Shown one piece after another: positions 25,776-33,655 of a stretch of 44,391 nt of DNA. Every line of letters starts with the position of its first letter. The first letter of the stretch is position 1. The stretch is taken from assembly GCF_019449565.1 (NCBI RefSeq), contig NZ_JAGRPM010000049.1, forward strand, positions 1-44,391, given 5' to 3'. Position numbers and translations under genes: made by a program. Source of the DNA: Rhodoblastus sp. Its GTDB lineage: Bacteria; Pseudomonadota; Alphaproteobacteria; Rhizobiales; Beijerinckiaceae. A model generated the notes under the pieces. The model saw only the letters and a program-made list of their open reading frames with translations. It was not told where the DNA came from and did not search any database.

Positions 25776-26993
25776 TCAGTCGTTCTGCAAGACCATGTTG
25801 CGAAGGATGGGATAGACTTGACCTTCCCAACGCTTGCCGCTGAAGACGCCATAGTGGCCGACGCCCGCCTGCAGATGGTGCTTCTTGCGGAAGGGCTTGA
25901 GATTGGCGGCGAGATCATGCGCCGCCATGGTCTGGCCGACCGCGCAAATATCGTCGCGCTCGCCTTCGACGGTGAGCAAAGCGGTATGGCGGATCGCCTT
26001 GGGATCGACCTTGCGGCCGCGGAACTTCATCGTGCCGAGCGGAAGATGGTGCTCCTGAAAGACCCATTGCACCGTTTCGAGATAGAATTCGGCGGAAAGG
26101 TCCAGCACGGCGAAATATTCGTCGTAGAAGGCCTTGGTATGGGTGGCCTTCTCCTTGTCGCCGCCGGCGAGATTGTGGAACAGGTCGACATGCGCCTTCA
26201 TGTGGCGGTCCATGTTCATCGCCATGAAGGCCGAGAGCTGGACGAAGCCCGGATAGACCCGGCGGCCCGCGCCCTTGTAGCGCAGCGGAACGCGCGCGAT
26301 GAGGTTCTTCTCGAACCAGGACATCGGCTTTTCCTTGGCCAGTTCATTGACCTTGGTCGGGCTGATGCGCGTGTCGATGGGGCCGGCCATCAGGGTCATG
26401 GAGGCCGGGGCGGCGGGATTGTCATCCTCGCCCATGATCGCGGCGGCGGCGAGCACCTGTACGCAGGGCTGGCAGACGGCGACGACATGGGAGCCCGGGC
26501 CCATATGCTCCAGGAACTGGATCACATGGGCGACGTAATCGTCAAACCCGAACGGGCCGTCCGCGAGACTCACGTCGCGCGCGTTGTGCCAGTCGGTGAT
26601 ATAGACGTCATGGTCTTGCAGCAAAGTCTGCACGGTGGAGCGAAGAAGGGTCGCGAAATGGCCGGACAAGGGCGCGACCACCAGAATGCGGGGCTGCTGC
26701 GCGGAAATGTCTTTCTTGAAATGAAGCAGGGTGGCGAAGGGGGTTTTCAGCGCCGCCTCTTCGGTCACATTGGCGATCTCATTGCCGACCAGGGCCGTCT
26801 TGAAGCCATAGGGCGGGCGCACATGGGTGAGGCCCGCACGGTCGATCATTTCATAGGCGGCGGAAAAATTGCGGACCAGAGCATTCTCGTTAAGGGCCGG
26901 GAACGGGCCGTTGAGTGCTTCCAGGGCCAACCTCGCGAATGCCTTTACAGGCGCCATCAGGTCTGAATGGGCTTGATAGGCTTCATAGAGCAT
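25776..26993 (-). CDS. phaZ: Intracellular polyhydroxyalkanoate depolymerase
   Basis: The 405-residue intracellular (no signal peptide) PHA depolymerase degrades native storage granules. It has the cysteine nucleophile motif VCQPCVQ rather than a serine lipase box (Cys174 or Cys177), the ILVVAPLSGHFATLLRSTV strand-turn, VYITDWHNARDV and the C-terminal HLQAGVGHYGVFSGKRW with the catalytic His. Family length is about 400-410. The start is ATG 26993 (MLYEAYQAH), the usual N-terminus. The gene converges with the CoA-transferase (26 bases). Together with the PHA-family protein it implies a poly(3-hydroxybutyrate) cycle. Confidence 0.94.
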   Translation of the reverse strand: MLYEAYQAHSDLMAPVKAFARLALEALNGPFPALNENALVRNFSAAYEMIDRAGLTHVRPPYGFKTALVGNEIANVTEEAALKTPFATLLHFKKDISAQQPRILVVAPLSGHFATLLRSTVQTLLQDHDVYITDWHNARDVSLADGPFGFDDYVAHVIQFLEHMGPGSHVVAVCQPCVQVLAAAAIMGEDDNPAAPASMTLMAGPIDTRISPTKVNELAKEKPMSWFEKNLIARVPLRYKGAGRRVYPGFVQLSAFMAMNMDRHMKAHVDLFHNLAGGDKEKATHTKAFYDEYFAVLDLSAEFYLETVQWVFQEHHLPLGTMKFRGRKVDPKAIRHTALLTVEGERDDICAVGQTMAAHDLAANLKPFRKKHHLQAGVGHYGVFSGKRWEGQVYPILRNMVLQND

Positions 26994-27244
26994 TACGCGC
27001 GCACCCACCGTTTCGAAAGGCCGTTCTCAGGCCACCCTCATTTCAAGCATAAACTGTTACGCCTTTGCAATGCTCGCATACAATTTGCTAAAGGTCTAAG
27101 TGCAAAAGAGAAAACGGCGCATTTGCCAATTAACGGTTGTGATTCGGCAACTTGCGCTCAAAAGCAAGGCACAATGTCTATTATTTGCGCGTTGCGAACA
27201 GCCCGGCGAATGGGCTAGTTTGCTACGGACCGGGAGCGAAAAAA

Positions 27245-27901
27245 ATGGCCAAGGCGGTATTGACGATCAGCAGTAAAAACTACTCGTCCTGGTCATTGCG
27301 CGGCTGGCTTCTTTGCAAGATTGCGGGAATAGATTTCGAAGAGAAACGTCAGTCGATCGACGATCCCGGCGCCCGCGCGGAACTTCTTTTGCTTTCCCCC
27401 TCGTTTCTCACGCCGGCGCTGGAGCACAAGGGCCTGAATGTCTGGGACACGCTGGCGATCGCCGAATATCTCGCGGAAGTCTGTCCCAAGGCGCAAATCC
27501 TGCCGGCCGACCGCGCGGCGCGCACGCATAATCGCTCCGTCTCCGGCGAGATGCATTCCGGCTTCAGCAATCTGCGCTCGGCCCTGCCGATGAACATGAA
27601 GGCGCATTTCCCGAATTTCCGGGTGTGGTCCGGCGCCAAGCCCGATATCGAGCGCGTCACCACGATCTGGCGCGACTGCCTCGCCAGCTATGGCGGCCCC
27701 TTCCTCTTCGGCGAACGCCCGACCGTGGCCGACGCCATGTTCGCCCCGGTCTGCTCGCGCTTCTCGACCTATGACGTGCCGCTCGATTCCGAATGCGCCG
27801 CCTACCGCGACCATATCCTGAACTGGGAGCCGATGGTCGAATGGGCGGAGGGCGCGAAGGTCGAGCCGGATGAAATGGAAGAGCTCGACGTCGAGTTCTG
27901 A
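27245..27901 (+). CDS. Glutathione S-transferase family protein
   Basis: The 218-residue protein has a thioredoxin-like N-terminal domain (VLTISSKNYSSWSLRGWLLCKIAGIDFEE; Ser in SSWSLRG may be the catalytic residue) and a helical C-terminal domain (PFLFGERPTVADAMFAPVCSRF). It is the cytosolic GST fold; the substrate is unknown. The start is ATG 27245 preceded by GGGAG; an upstream in-frame GTG/ATG lacks such a site. A 17-bp bidirectional terminator follows. Confidence 0.88.
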   Translation: MAKAVLTISSKNYSSWSLRGWLLCKIAGIDFEEKRQSIDDPGARAELLLLSPSFLTPALEHKGLNVWDTLAIAEYLAEVCPKAQILPADRAARTHNRSVSGEMHSGFSNLRSALPMNMKAHFPNFRVWSGAKPDIERVTTIWRDCLASYGGPFLFGERPTVADAMFAPVCSRFSTYDVPLDSECAAYRDHILNWEPMVEWAEGAKVEPDEMEELDVEF

Positions 27902-27934
27902 GAGTTCGCTCCGCACTCGCGGGTCGTGTAAATG

Positions 27935-27974
27935 AAAAGAGCGATTTTCCGTCCTCCCGGAAAATCGCTCTTTT
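27935..27974. terminator. Bidirectional terminator, 17-bp perfect stem
   Basis: AAAAGAGCGATTTTCCG and its exact complement flank a six-base loop, TCCTCC. Each end has A/T-rich runs. It ends the GST gene on the plus strand and, 42 bases beyond its stop, the HiPIP gene on the minus strand. Confidence 0.9.
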
Positions 27975-28016
27975 CTTTTGTCGCGTCTGGAGGTGGCGGA
28001 CGTCGCCGCCCTGACT

Positions 28017-28292
28017 TCAGGCCTTCACCCAGATCTTGCACCAGCCATTGGGGGAAATGACCCCGGAGACGGACTTGCAGGCCGACGGCGGTTCGAACAG
28101 CTTGCAATTGCTGCATTTCTGCGAGCCCTTGGGGCTGTCCTGATAGGCGACGGCGGACGGCGACATTTTCGCGCCGGCCGAACGCGCGCCCGCAAGGATC
28201 ACGGGAACGGCGGCAGCTCCCGCGAGCGCCGCGTTCTGAAGCAGGGTCCGGCGGGACATTTGGATTTCGGGCTTGCTGGCTTCTTTTTTCAT
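28017..28292 (-). CDS. High-potential iron-sulfur protein (HiPIP), Tat-exported, PioC-like
   Basis: A 91-residue precursor of a periplasmic one-electron carrier with a [4Fe-4S]3+/2+ cluster. It carries a twin-arginine signal (SRRTLLQ, then NAALAGAAAVPVIL). The four cluster cysteines are Cys60, Cys63, Cys72 and Cys85 (C-x2-C-x8-C-x12-C). This spacing, and the short size, match what I recall of PioC, the HiPIP of phototrophic iron oxidation in Rhodopseudomonas palustris; segments QDSPKG and PNGWCKIW are also similar. The start is ATG 28292 with GGAG eight bases upstream. It is divergent from the cytochrome-porin gene and shares its promoter region, so the two are probably co-regulated. Confidence 0.92.
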   Translation of the reverse strand: MKKEASKPEIQMSRRTLLQNAALAGAAAVPVILAGARSAGAKMSPSAVAYQDSPKGSQKCSNCKLFEPPSACKSVSGVISPNGWCKIWVKA

Positions 28293-28701
28293 TGTCGTTT
28301 CTCCATTGTGGCCAGAATGGGCCGCGCCCTGATCCCAGCCGCCCACGGCCCATAGCAGCGGGTCCGCGACCGGGCGGTCATGATCCACGTCAATCGTGAC
28401 GCAGTTAAATACTAAACAATTTCTGAGGAAAATAAGAAATCATCGTTCAAACATCAGCGCAATGCTGCGCCGCAAAACAATATATGCGGTGCATTATACT
28501 TGGAATCGTTCTATTCTTACTATGATTTTGCGCCATTTTTGCAACATCGCCGCCAAATATGCGCCGCCATTGATCCGAATCAAATCCGCACGGCTCATCT
28601 CATGACGATATCGTGATAATTAGGAATAACGTGAGTCGTGGCAGAAGCAAGAAAATTTTCAACGACTTGTGTGATGTCGCGGTGCGGCGATGGGGGAGAG
28701 A
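28293..28701. promoter_or_regulatory. Shared divergent regulatory region of HiPIP and cytochrome-porin genes
   Basis: This 409-base region, markedly AT-richer than its surroundings from about 28400 to 28640, separates two divergent electron-transfer genes. It contains a perfect FNR/FixK-type box (28570-28583), a ten-base palindrome ACGATATCGT (28605-28614) and a small dyad CGTCA-ATCG-TGACG (28388-28401). A plus-strand frame of 69 codons (28396-28605) crosses it but lacks a ribosome site or family resemblance, so I treat it as non-coding. Confidence 0.6.
28570..28583. promoter_or_regulatory. Perfect FNR/FixK-type binding site TTGAT-N4-ATCAA
   Basis: TTGATCCGAATCAA is a perfect inverted repeat matching the FNR/FixK consensus (TTGA-N6-TCAA). 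It is centred about 125 bases before the cytochrome-porin start and about 284 bases before the HiPIP start. FixK controls the pio iron-oxidation genes of R. palustris under low oxygen, so this site suggests the same logic here. Confidence 0.7.
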
Positions 28702-30156
28702 ATGACCGAATTATTCAGCTATTTCAAAGCAAGAAGAAGCAAAGCCAGTGGCCATGCGTTACTTGCGCGCGCCTTTTTCGGGCGCGCCGCGAGCGTCGCC
28801 TTCGCGCTTTCCGCCGCCCTCTATGGCGCCGCCATTGATCCGGCCTCCGCGCTGCCGAGCTTCGCGCGCCAGACCGGCCAGACCTGTTCGGCCTGTCACA
28901 CGGCCTTTCCGCAGCTGACGCCCTTTGGCCGCCGCTTCAAACTGGGCGGATACACGCTCGAAGGCGGCGACACCAGGAATTTGCCGGCCGTCTCCTTCAT
29001 GATCCAGTCGACCTTCACCCATTACAACATGGGTCTCAATGGGCCGCCCGGCACGACCTATGCGGTTCCGGATCCCGACGGCGGCTTCCCCAACTCCAAT
29101 AATTTCACAGATCTCGCCCAGCAATCGAGCGTGTTCTATGGCGGCAAGGTGTGGGGCAATCTCGGCGCCTTCGTCCAGGCGACCTATAGCAATGATTACG
29201 GCCGCGCCTTCGCGCTGGACAACACCGACATCCGTTACGCCGACACGGTGAAAATGAACGGCGTCGAGGTGCTCTACGGCCTGACCGTCAACAATAATCC
29301 CACGGTTCAGGATCCCTGGAACACGACCCCGGTCTGGGGCAACCCCTTCATCCAGTCGAGCTTCGCGCTTTCGCCGGTCGCCGCGACGATGATCGAAAGC
29401 TGGACTCCGAGCCAGGTTCTGGGCGCCGGCGGCTATGTCTTCGTCAACGACATGTTTTACGCCGAAATCAGCGGCTATGGCTCGCTGTCGTCGCGCATCC
29501 AGAATTCTCTTGGCGTTTCGCCGCCGCAACTTGGCTTCACCATCGACGGCGTCGCGCCCTATTACCGGGTCGCAATGGAACGTAACTGGGGCGATCATTC
29601 GCTCATGGTCGGCGCCTATGGCATGAGCGCCAGCATTATCCCAAACAATATTTGGGGTTTTGGCGTCGATCATTTCTATGACACCGGCATTGATGCGCAA
29701 TATCAATGGATCAGCGACCAGAACGCCGTCACTCTGCGCGGCAATTTCATTTATGAAAACCAGGGCCTGAATTCGACCTATGCGCAGGGCAACAGCGCCA
29801 ACCCCAATAATTATCTGAAAACTCTGAAGCTATCGGCCGAATATGTCTATGATCACACCTATGCTGTTACCGGGACCTATTTCAACATCAGTGGTAGCCC
29901 GGACGCGATCATCTTCGGCTCCAATGTGAACACCTCGCCCAACTCGGCTGGTTTTATTTTCGACATCGCCTATCTGCCCTTCTCGAAGGGCGGGCCTCAG
30001 ATCTGGCCGTGGTTCAACACGCGTCTTGGCATGTCTTACACGATGTTCACCAAATTCGACGGCGGCGCGAGCAATATCGATCCGATGGGTTGCTGGAACT
30101 GCCGTAACGCCAGCGACAACAACACCTTCCTGGTCTACGCCTGGACCGCCTTCTGA
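28702..30156 (+). CDS. Fused monoheme cytochrome c-porin, Cyc2-like outer-membrane protein
   Basis: The 484-residue outer-membrane protein combines one heme c with a beta-barrel. A signal region precedes the PSFARQTG block and the CSACH heme motif (Cys62-His66). Then come FPQLTPFGRRFKLGGY, characteristic of Cyc2-type cytochrome domains, and a long Gly/Asn/Tyr-rich alternating-strand barrel ending with a terminal Phe (VYAWTAF), the outer-membrane assembly signature. The length matches Cyc2 (about 485). Cyc2 proteins carry electrons from extracellular Fe(II) across the outer membrane. A CWNC pair near the C-terminus is unusual. The start is ATG 28702 after GGGGGAGAG. Related porin-cytochromes of other function exist, so substrate is inferred. 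Confidence 0.8.
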   Translation: MTELFSYFKARRSKASGHALLARAFFGRAASVAFALSAALYGAAIDPASALPSFARQTGQTCSACHTAFPQLTPFGRRFKLGGYTLEGGDTRNLPAVSFMIQSTFTHYNMGLNGPPGTTYAVPDPDGGFPNSNNFTDLAQQSSVFYGGKVWGNLGAFVQATYSNDYGRAFALDNTDIRYADTVKMNGVEVLYGLTVNNNPTVQDPWNTTPVWGNPFIQSSFALSPVAATMIESWTPSQVLGAGGYVFVNDMFYAEISGYGSLSSRIQNSLGVSPPQLGFTIDGVAPYYRVAMERNWGDHSLMVGAYGMSASIIPNNIWGFGVDHFYDTGIDAQYQWISDQNAVTLRGNFIYENQGLNSTYAQGNSANPNNYLKTLKLSAEYVYDHTYAVTGTYFNISGSPDAIIFGSNVNTSPNSAGFIFDIAYLPFSKGGPQIWPWFNTRLGMSYTMFTKFDGGASNIDPMGCWNCRNASDNNTFLVYAWTAF

Positions 30157-30193
30157 CGACGTCGGCGTGGCGAAAGCCGGCAGCAATTTTGAG

Positions 30194-30219
30194 AACGACC
30201 GCCTCCGGGCGGTCGTTTT
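30194..30219. terminator. Intrinsic terminator between cytochrome-porin and puuD
   Basis: AACGACCGCC-TCCG-GGCGGTCGTT is a perfect ten-base-pair stem followed by TTTT-type sequence. It lies 37 bases after the cytochrome-porin stop and just before the convergent puuD stop, so it may serve both. Confidence 0.85.
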
Positions 30220-30223
30220 CGTT

Positions 30224-31426
30224 TCAGTGTTCGATTTGCGCCCAGCGGATCAGCAGATTTTTTTCATGATCGCCAAGCGCGGGCGCCATGCCGGGCGGCG
30301 GCATGGCGCGCGAATAGACCGCCGCGCGTAAAATGGCGCCGCGATGCAGGGCGATCGAGCCCGGCGTCGAGAAGTCCAGACCGCCCGCCGCAGTCACGAG
30401 GCCTTCCACCTGGGGCCGAGCGGCGTGGCAGGCGACGCAATGGCCGTCGATGATCTTCTGCGCCTCGGACGCGTCGGGCCGTACCGCCAGCGCAATGGCC
30501 TGGCTGGCGTTGAGCGCCTCGCCGCCCGCCTTGGGACCGCCCGGCGCCGAAAGGCAGAAGCCGAGCGTGAGACAGGCCGCCGCGGCGCCGCCGAGGCGCC
30601 GGTCCACGCCCAGCCCGCGCGAAAATTTCAGCCAGAGGCGGCGGGTCAGGAAGAGCCCGGCGATGAAAAGGACAGCCGCCAACCCATTGCGAGGACCGGC
30701 GAAGAGCAGCGGCGCATGGCCTGACAGCATGAAAAACAAGGTCGGCAGCGCGAGATATTGGTTGTGCAGAGCGCGGGCGCCTGCGGCCTTGGCGTCGGCT
30801 TCGTCAGCGGGCAGTCCGGCGCGCAGGCTGGCGAGCCGCCTTTTCTGCACGGGCGCGACGACATGGGCGATATTGGCGACCATCAGCGTGCCGAGATGGG
30901 CGCCGATCAGGACATAGGCCGCGCGCCCGGAGAAAACCTGCGTCAACGCGAGGGCGAGCAGGGCGGCAAACAGAAAGAGCGCGACGAGCAGGGCGTCGCC
31001 GCTCAGGCCGCCCTTCTTGCACAGCCAATCATAGGCCAGCCAGGTCAGCGCCAGCGGGATCAGCGCGGCCGCGACCGCCGCCCAGGGCGAGGCGTTCCAG
31101 AGCTGCGGATCGATCAGATAGAGTCGCGGCGCGGCGCAGAACACCAGGCAGAGCAAAGCGAAGCCGCTCGCCCAGGTGGCGTAAAACTCCCATTTGAAGC
31201 TGAGCGCCCGCTCCGCCGCATCTGCGTCGCGCGCGCGTAAAAAGCGGAAACCGGCGCCGGCGTGAAGCAGGAGGCTTTGCGGCGTCGGATCCTCCGCGCG
31301 CGGCTTCATGGCGAAATCGAGCTTCAGGAGGGCGAAGGCGGAGCCGACCATGAGAACGGCGGCGAGGACATGCGCCCAGCGCAGGAGGAAAGCGGCATCG
31401 TCCACAGCGACGGCGAAAAAGTCCAT
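30224..31426 (-). CDS. puuD: Urate hydroxylase PuuD (membrane urate oxidase with C-terminal cytochrome c)
   Basis: PuuD oxidises urate to 5-hydroxyisourate and passes electrons to a respiratory chain rather than to oxygen. The 400-residue protein has an N-terminal membrane domain (about 1-285, roughly eight segments) with family landmarks RWAHVLAAVLMVGSAF, FKWEFYATWASGFALL, YDWLCKKG, VFSGRAAYVLIGAHLGTLMVANI and HNQYLALPTLFFMLSGH. A C-terminal cytochrome c domain has CVACH at 330-334 and a possible axial Met375 in SRAMPPP. It lies six bases downstream of the PAP2 gene. No allantoin or hydroxyisourate genes are nearby, so it is isolated from its usual pathway. Confidence 0.88.
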   Translation of the reverse strand: MDFFAVAVDDAAFLLRWAHVLAAVLMVGSAFALLKLDFAMKPRAEDPTPQSLLLHAGAGFRFLRARDADAAERALSFKWEFYATWASGFALLCLVFCAAPRLYLIDPQLWNASPWAAVAAALIPLALTWLAYDWLCKKGGLSGDALLVALFLFAALLALALTQVFSGRAAYVLIGAHLGTLMVANIAHVVAPVQKRRLASLRAGLPADEADAKAAGARALHNQYLALPTLFFMLSGHAPLLFAGPRNGLAAVLFIAGLFLTRRLWLKFSRGLGVDRRLGGAAAACLTLGFCLSAPGGPKAGGEALNASQAIALAVRPDASEAQKIIDGHCVACHAARPQVEGLVTAAGGLDFSTPGSIALHRGAILRAAVYSRAMPPPGMAPALGDHEKNLLIRWAQIEH

Positions 31427-31432
31427 GCGCCT

Positions 31433-32095
31433 CTAATCCTTCAATTTTTCGCCTCGACGATACCAGCAATAAAAGCCCAGCACGATGATAAAGGTGAAAA
31501 GCGCGGCGAAGGTCACGTCGGAGAAATAATGGCCGCCGAAGGCCATCCGCAGCCCGCCGGTGGCCAGTGTGAACAGCAGCGCCGCCACGACGGCGAGGGG
31601 CCGCCCCTGCGGCGGAACCAGCAGGGCGGGGGCGAGCGTCCAGGCGGCGGTCGCCGCCTCGCCGGAGACGAAGGAGCAGTTGCGGCGGCATTGGCCGGCG
31701 AAGCTGTCATAGGGCTGGAAGCGCCACGGGCCGCCGAAATCCTGCGTTTGCTCCGGACGGGGGCGATGCGAAACTTCCTTCAGCACGCCATTGACCAGCA
31801 GGCCGGGGCCGAGCGCCAGCGTGACCAGCAGAAAGGCGATGGCGCGCCCGCTCGGCCCGCGCTCGGCCCGGCCGGTCCATTTGGCGATCGCCGCGAGCAG
31901 CAGCGCGCCGAGCAGGAAAAAAGGCGCGTCATAGAAGATGCGACGAAAATGCTCGCCCGCCTCGCCGCGTCCGATGAATTGGCCCGACTTGTAAAAAAGC
32001 GACGCGACTCCGAGATCAAGCCCGGGCCAGAGCGCGAAGATCGCGAAGCAATAGACCGTGCCGATGAGGAGTGCGATCAGGATGTTGCGCGTCAC
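31433..32095 (-). CDS. PAP2-family membrane phosphatase (LpxE-like)
   Basis: The 220-residue protein has about six membrane segments and the three-part PAP2 active site. Motif 1 is KEVSHRPRP, motif 2 CSFVSGEAA (the usual PSGH appears as VSGE, a variant seen in LpxE/PAP2 proteins of Rhizobiales), and motif 3 LRMAFGGHYFSD. LpxE enzymes remove the lipid A 1-phosphate or phosphatidylglycerophosphate phosphate; the exact substrate here is not resolvable. It is followed after six bases by puuD on the same strand, so the two are probably one transcript, though without obvious metabolic link. Confidence 0.85.
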   Translation of the reverse strand: MTRNILIALLIGTVYCFAIFALWPGLDLGVASLFYKSGQFIGRGEAGEHFRRIFYDAPFFLLGALLLAAIAKWTGRAERGPSGRAIAFLLVTLALGPGLLVNGVLKEVSHRPRPEQTQDFGGPWRFQPYDSFAGQCRRNCSFVSGEAATAAWTLAPALLVPPQGRPLAVVAALLFTLATGGLRMAFGGHYFSDVTFAALFTFIIVLGFYCWYRRGEKLKD

Positions 32096-32238
32096 GGTGG
32101 TCCTTGAGCTTTCAACCGCCCCTGCTCTAGACTGAATCCTTTCCTCGGCTCAAGTGCGCCGGACGTTTGGAATGAGCATGGCCTTGTCCGAAAACCCGGT
32201 TTCCACTTTTCGGGGCCATGCGGCAACGGAAGGCGGCC

Positions 32239-32835
32239 ATGCCCGAACTCGATTTCTGGTACGAATTCGCCAGCACCTATTCCTATCTCGCGGCGATGCG
32301 CGCCGAGGCTCTGGCGGGCGCCGCGGGCGTGCGGCTAAACTGGCGCCCCTTTCTGCTCGGGCCGATCTTTGCGGCGCAGGGCTGGACGACTTCGCCGTTC
32401 AATCTCTATCCGGCCAAGGGGCGTTATATGTGGCGCGACATTGAGCGCCTCTGCATTCTTCGCGGCCTGGCCCTGCGCCAGCCCGACCCGTTCCCACAGA
32501 ACAGCCTGCGCGCCGCCCGGCTCGCTCTTGCCCTCCCGGAGCAAAGTCGCGCCGCATTCAGCCGCGCCATTTTCCGCGCTGAATTCGAGGAAGGCCGCGA
32601 CATTGCCGACGAACAGGTTCTGCGCGATAGTCTCGCCGCTCTGGATCTGCCCGCAGACGAGATTTTCGCGCGCGCGAGATCGGAGGACGTGAAGACGGCC
32701 TTGCGCGAAAATTCCGAAGCCGCGAAACGCGCGGGAATTTTCGGCGCGCCCGCCTTCGTCGCCCGGGACGGCGAATTGTTCTGGGGCGACGACCGGTTCG
32801 AACAGGCGCTCGACTGGGCGCGCCACAAGGGTTGA
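32239..32835 (+). CDS. 2-hydroxychromene-2-carboxylate isomerase/DsbA-like thioredoxin-fold protein
   Basis: The 198-residue protein has the DsbA/kappa-GST fold with the family-typical N-terminal LDFWYEFASTYSYLAAMRAE (catalytic Ser region), NWRPFLLGPIF, the helical insertion (NSLRAARLALAL, ADEQVLRDSLAALDL) and a C-terminal IFGAPAFVARDGELFWGDDRFEQAL. NahD of naphthalene degradation isomerises hydroxychromene carboxylate with glutathione; close homologues in other bacteria often act on unknown substrates. The start is ATG 32239 with GGAAGG upstream. Its stop overlaps the next gene's TTGATCATG. Confidence 0.85.
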   Translation: MPELDFWYEFASTYSYLAAMRAEALAGAAGVRLNWRPFLLGPIFAAQGWTTSPFNLYPAKGRYMWRDIERLCILRGLALRQPDPFPQNSLRAARLALALPEQSRAAFSRAIFRAEFEEGRDIADEQVLRDSLAALDLPADEIFARARSEDVKTALRENSEAAKRAGIFGAPAFVARDGELFWGDDRFEQALDWARHKG

Positions 32836-32837
32836 TC

Positions 32838-33644
32838 ATGACAATTCTGCCGGAGCTGACGAGCGCGGAGATCGAGCGCTACGCCCGTCACATCGTGCTG
32901 CGCGACATTGGCGGCGCGGGACAGCGCAAGCTGAAGGCGGCGAAAGTCTGCGTCGTGGGCGCGGGCGGCCTTGGCGCGCCGCTGCTGCTCTATCTCGCAG
33001 CGGCCGGCGTGGGCGAAATTCATGTCGTCGACGACGACATCGTCTCCGCCTCCAATCTCCAGCGTCAGGTTCTTTTCGGAGAGGCGGACCTGGGCCGGCC
33101 CAAGGTCGAGGCGGCGGCGGACGCCCTGCGGCGGCTCAACCCGCATGTGCGGGTCATCGGCCACCAGGCGCGGCTGACGGAGAGCAACGTTCGAGGCCTG
33201 ATCGAGGGCTGCGATATCGTCGCTGACGGTTCGGATAATTTCGACACGCGCTATATGGTCTCCGACGCCTGTTTTTACGCGAAGAAGCCGCTGGTCACGG
33301 CGGCGGTCGGGCAATTCGACGGCTCGCTGACCACCTTGCGGCCCTTCGAAACCGGGCCGGACGGTGTGCCCAACCCGACCTATCGCTGCTTGTTTCCGCA
33401 CAAGCCGCCGCCCGGCAGCCTGCCAACCTGCGCGGAGGCCGGCGTGCTCGGCGCTCTGACTGGCATGGTTGGCGCGCTGATGGCGCTGGAAGTGGTGCGG
33501 GAAATCGTCGGTTTCGGCCAATCCATGGTCGGGCGGCTGGCCCTGTTCGACCTCGCCGCCATGCGCTTCGAAACGCTGTCCTATGGCTGGGACGAGGACA
33601 ATCCGCTTAACGGCCGCAACGCCCCTCATCCGTCTCGCGGCTAA
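32838..33644 (+). CDS. ThiF/MoeB/HesA-family adenylyltransferase
   Basis: The 268-residue protein activates small sulfur-carrier proteins (ThiS, MoaD) by C-terminal adenylation. It has the Rossmann motif VVGAGGLGAPLLLYLAAAGVG, the conserved DDDIVSASNLQRQVLFG, Asp in DGSDNFDTRY, and PTCAEAGVLGALTG with the conserved Cys. The usual pair of CxxC zinc motifs is not obvious (only single Cys in YRCLFP and PTC), so it may be a zinc-less member. It follows the isomerase with almost no gap, so the two probably share a transcript. MoeB versus ThiF cannot be decided without the carrier gene. Confidence 0.85.
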   Translation: MTILPELTSAEIERYARHIVLRDIGGAGQRKLKAAKVCVVGAGGLGAPLLLYLAAAGVGEIHVVDDDIVSASNLQRQVLFGEADLGRPKVEAAADALRRLNPHVRVIGHQARLTESNVRGLIEGCDIVADGSDNFDTRYMVSDACFYAKKPLVTAAVGQFDGSLTTLRPFETGPDGVPNPTYRCLFPHKPPPGSLPTCAEAGVLGALTGMVGALMALEVVREIVGFGQSMVGRLALFDLAAMRFETLSYGWDEDNPLNGRNAPHPSRG

Positions 33645-33655
33645 GCCGCGATCCA

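Noticed and set aside
25818..26966. Plus-strand frame opposite the PHA depolymerase
   Set aside because: Antisense shadow of a clear phaZ gene; composition is biased and has no domain.
28396..28605. 69-codon plus-strand frame in the HiPIP/cytochrome-porin intergenic region
   Set aside because: It has no ribosome-binding site and no family resemblance, and lies across a regulatory region that ends in the FNR-type box.
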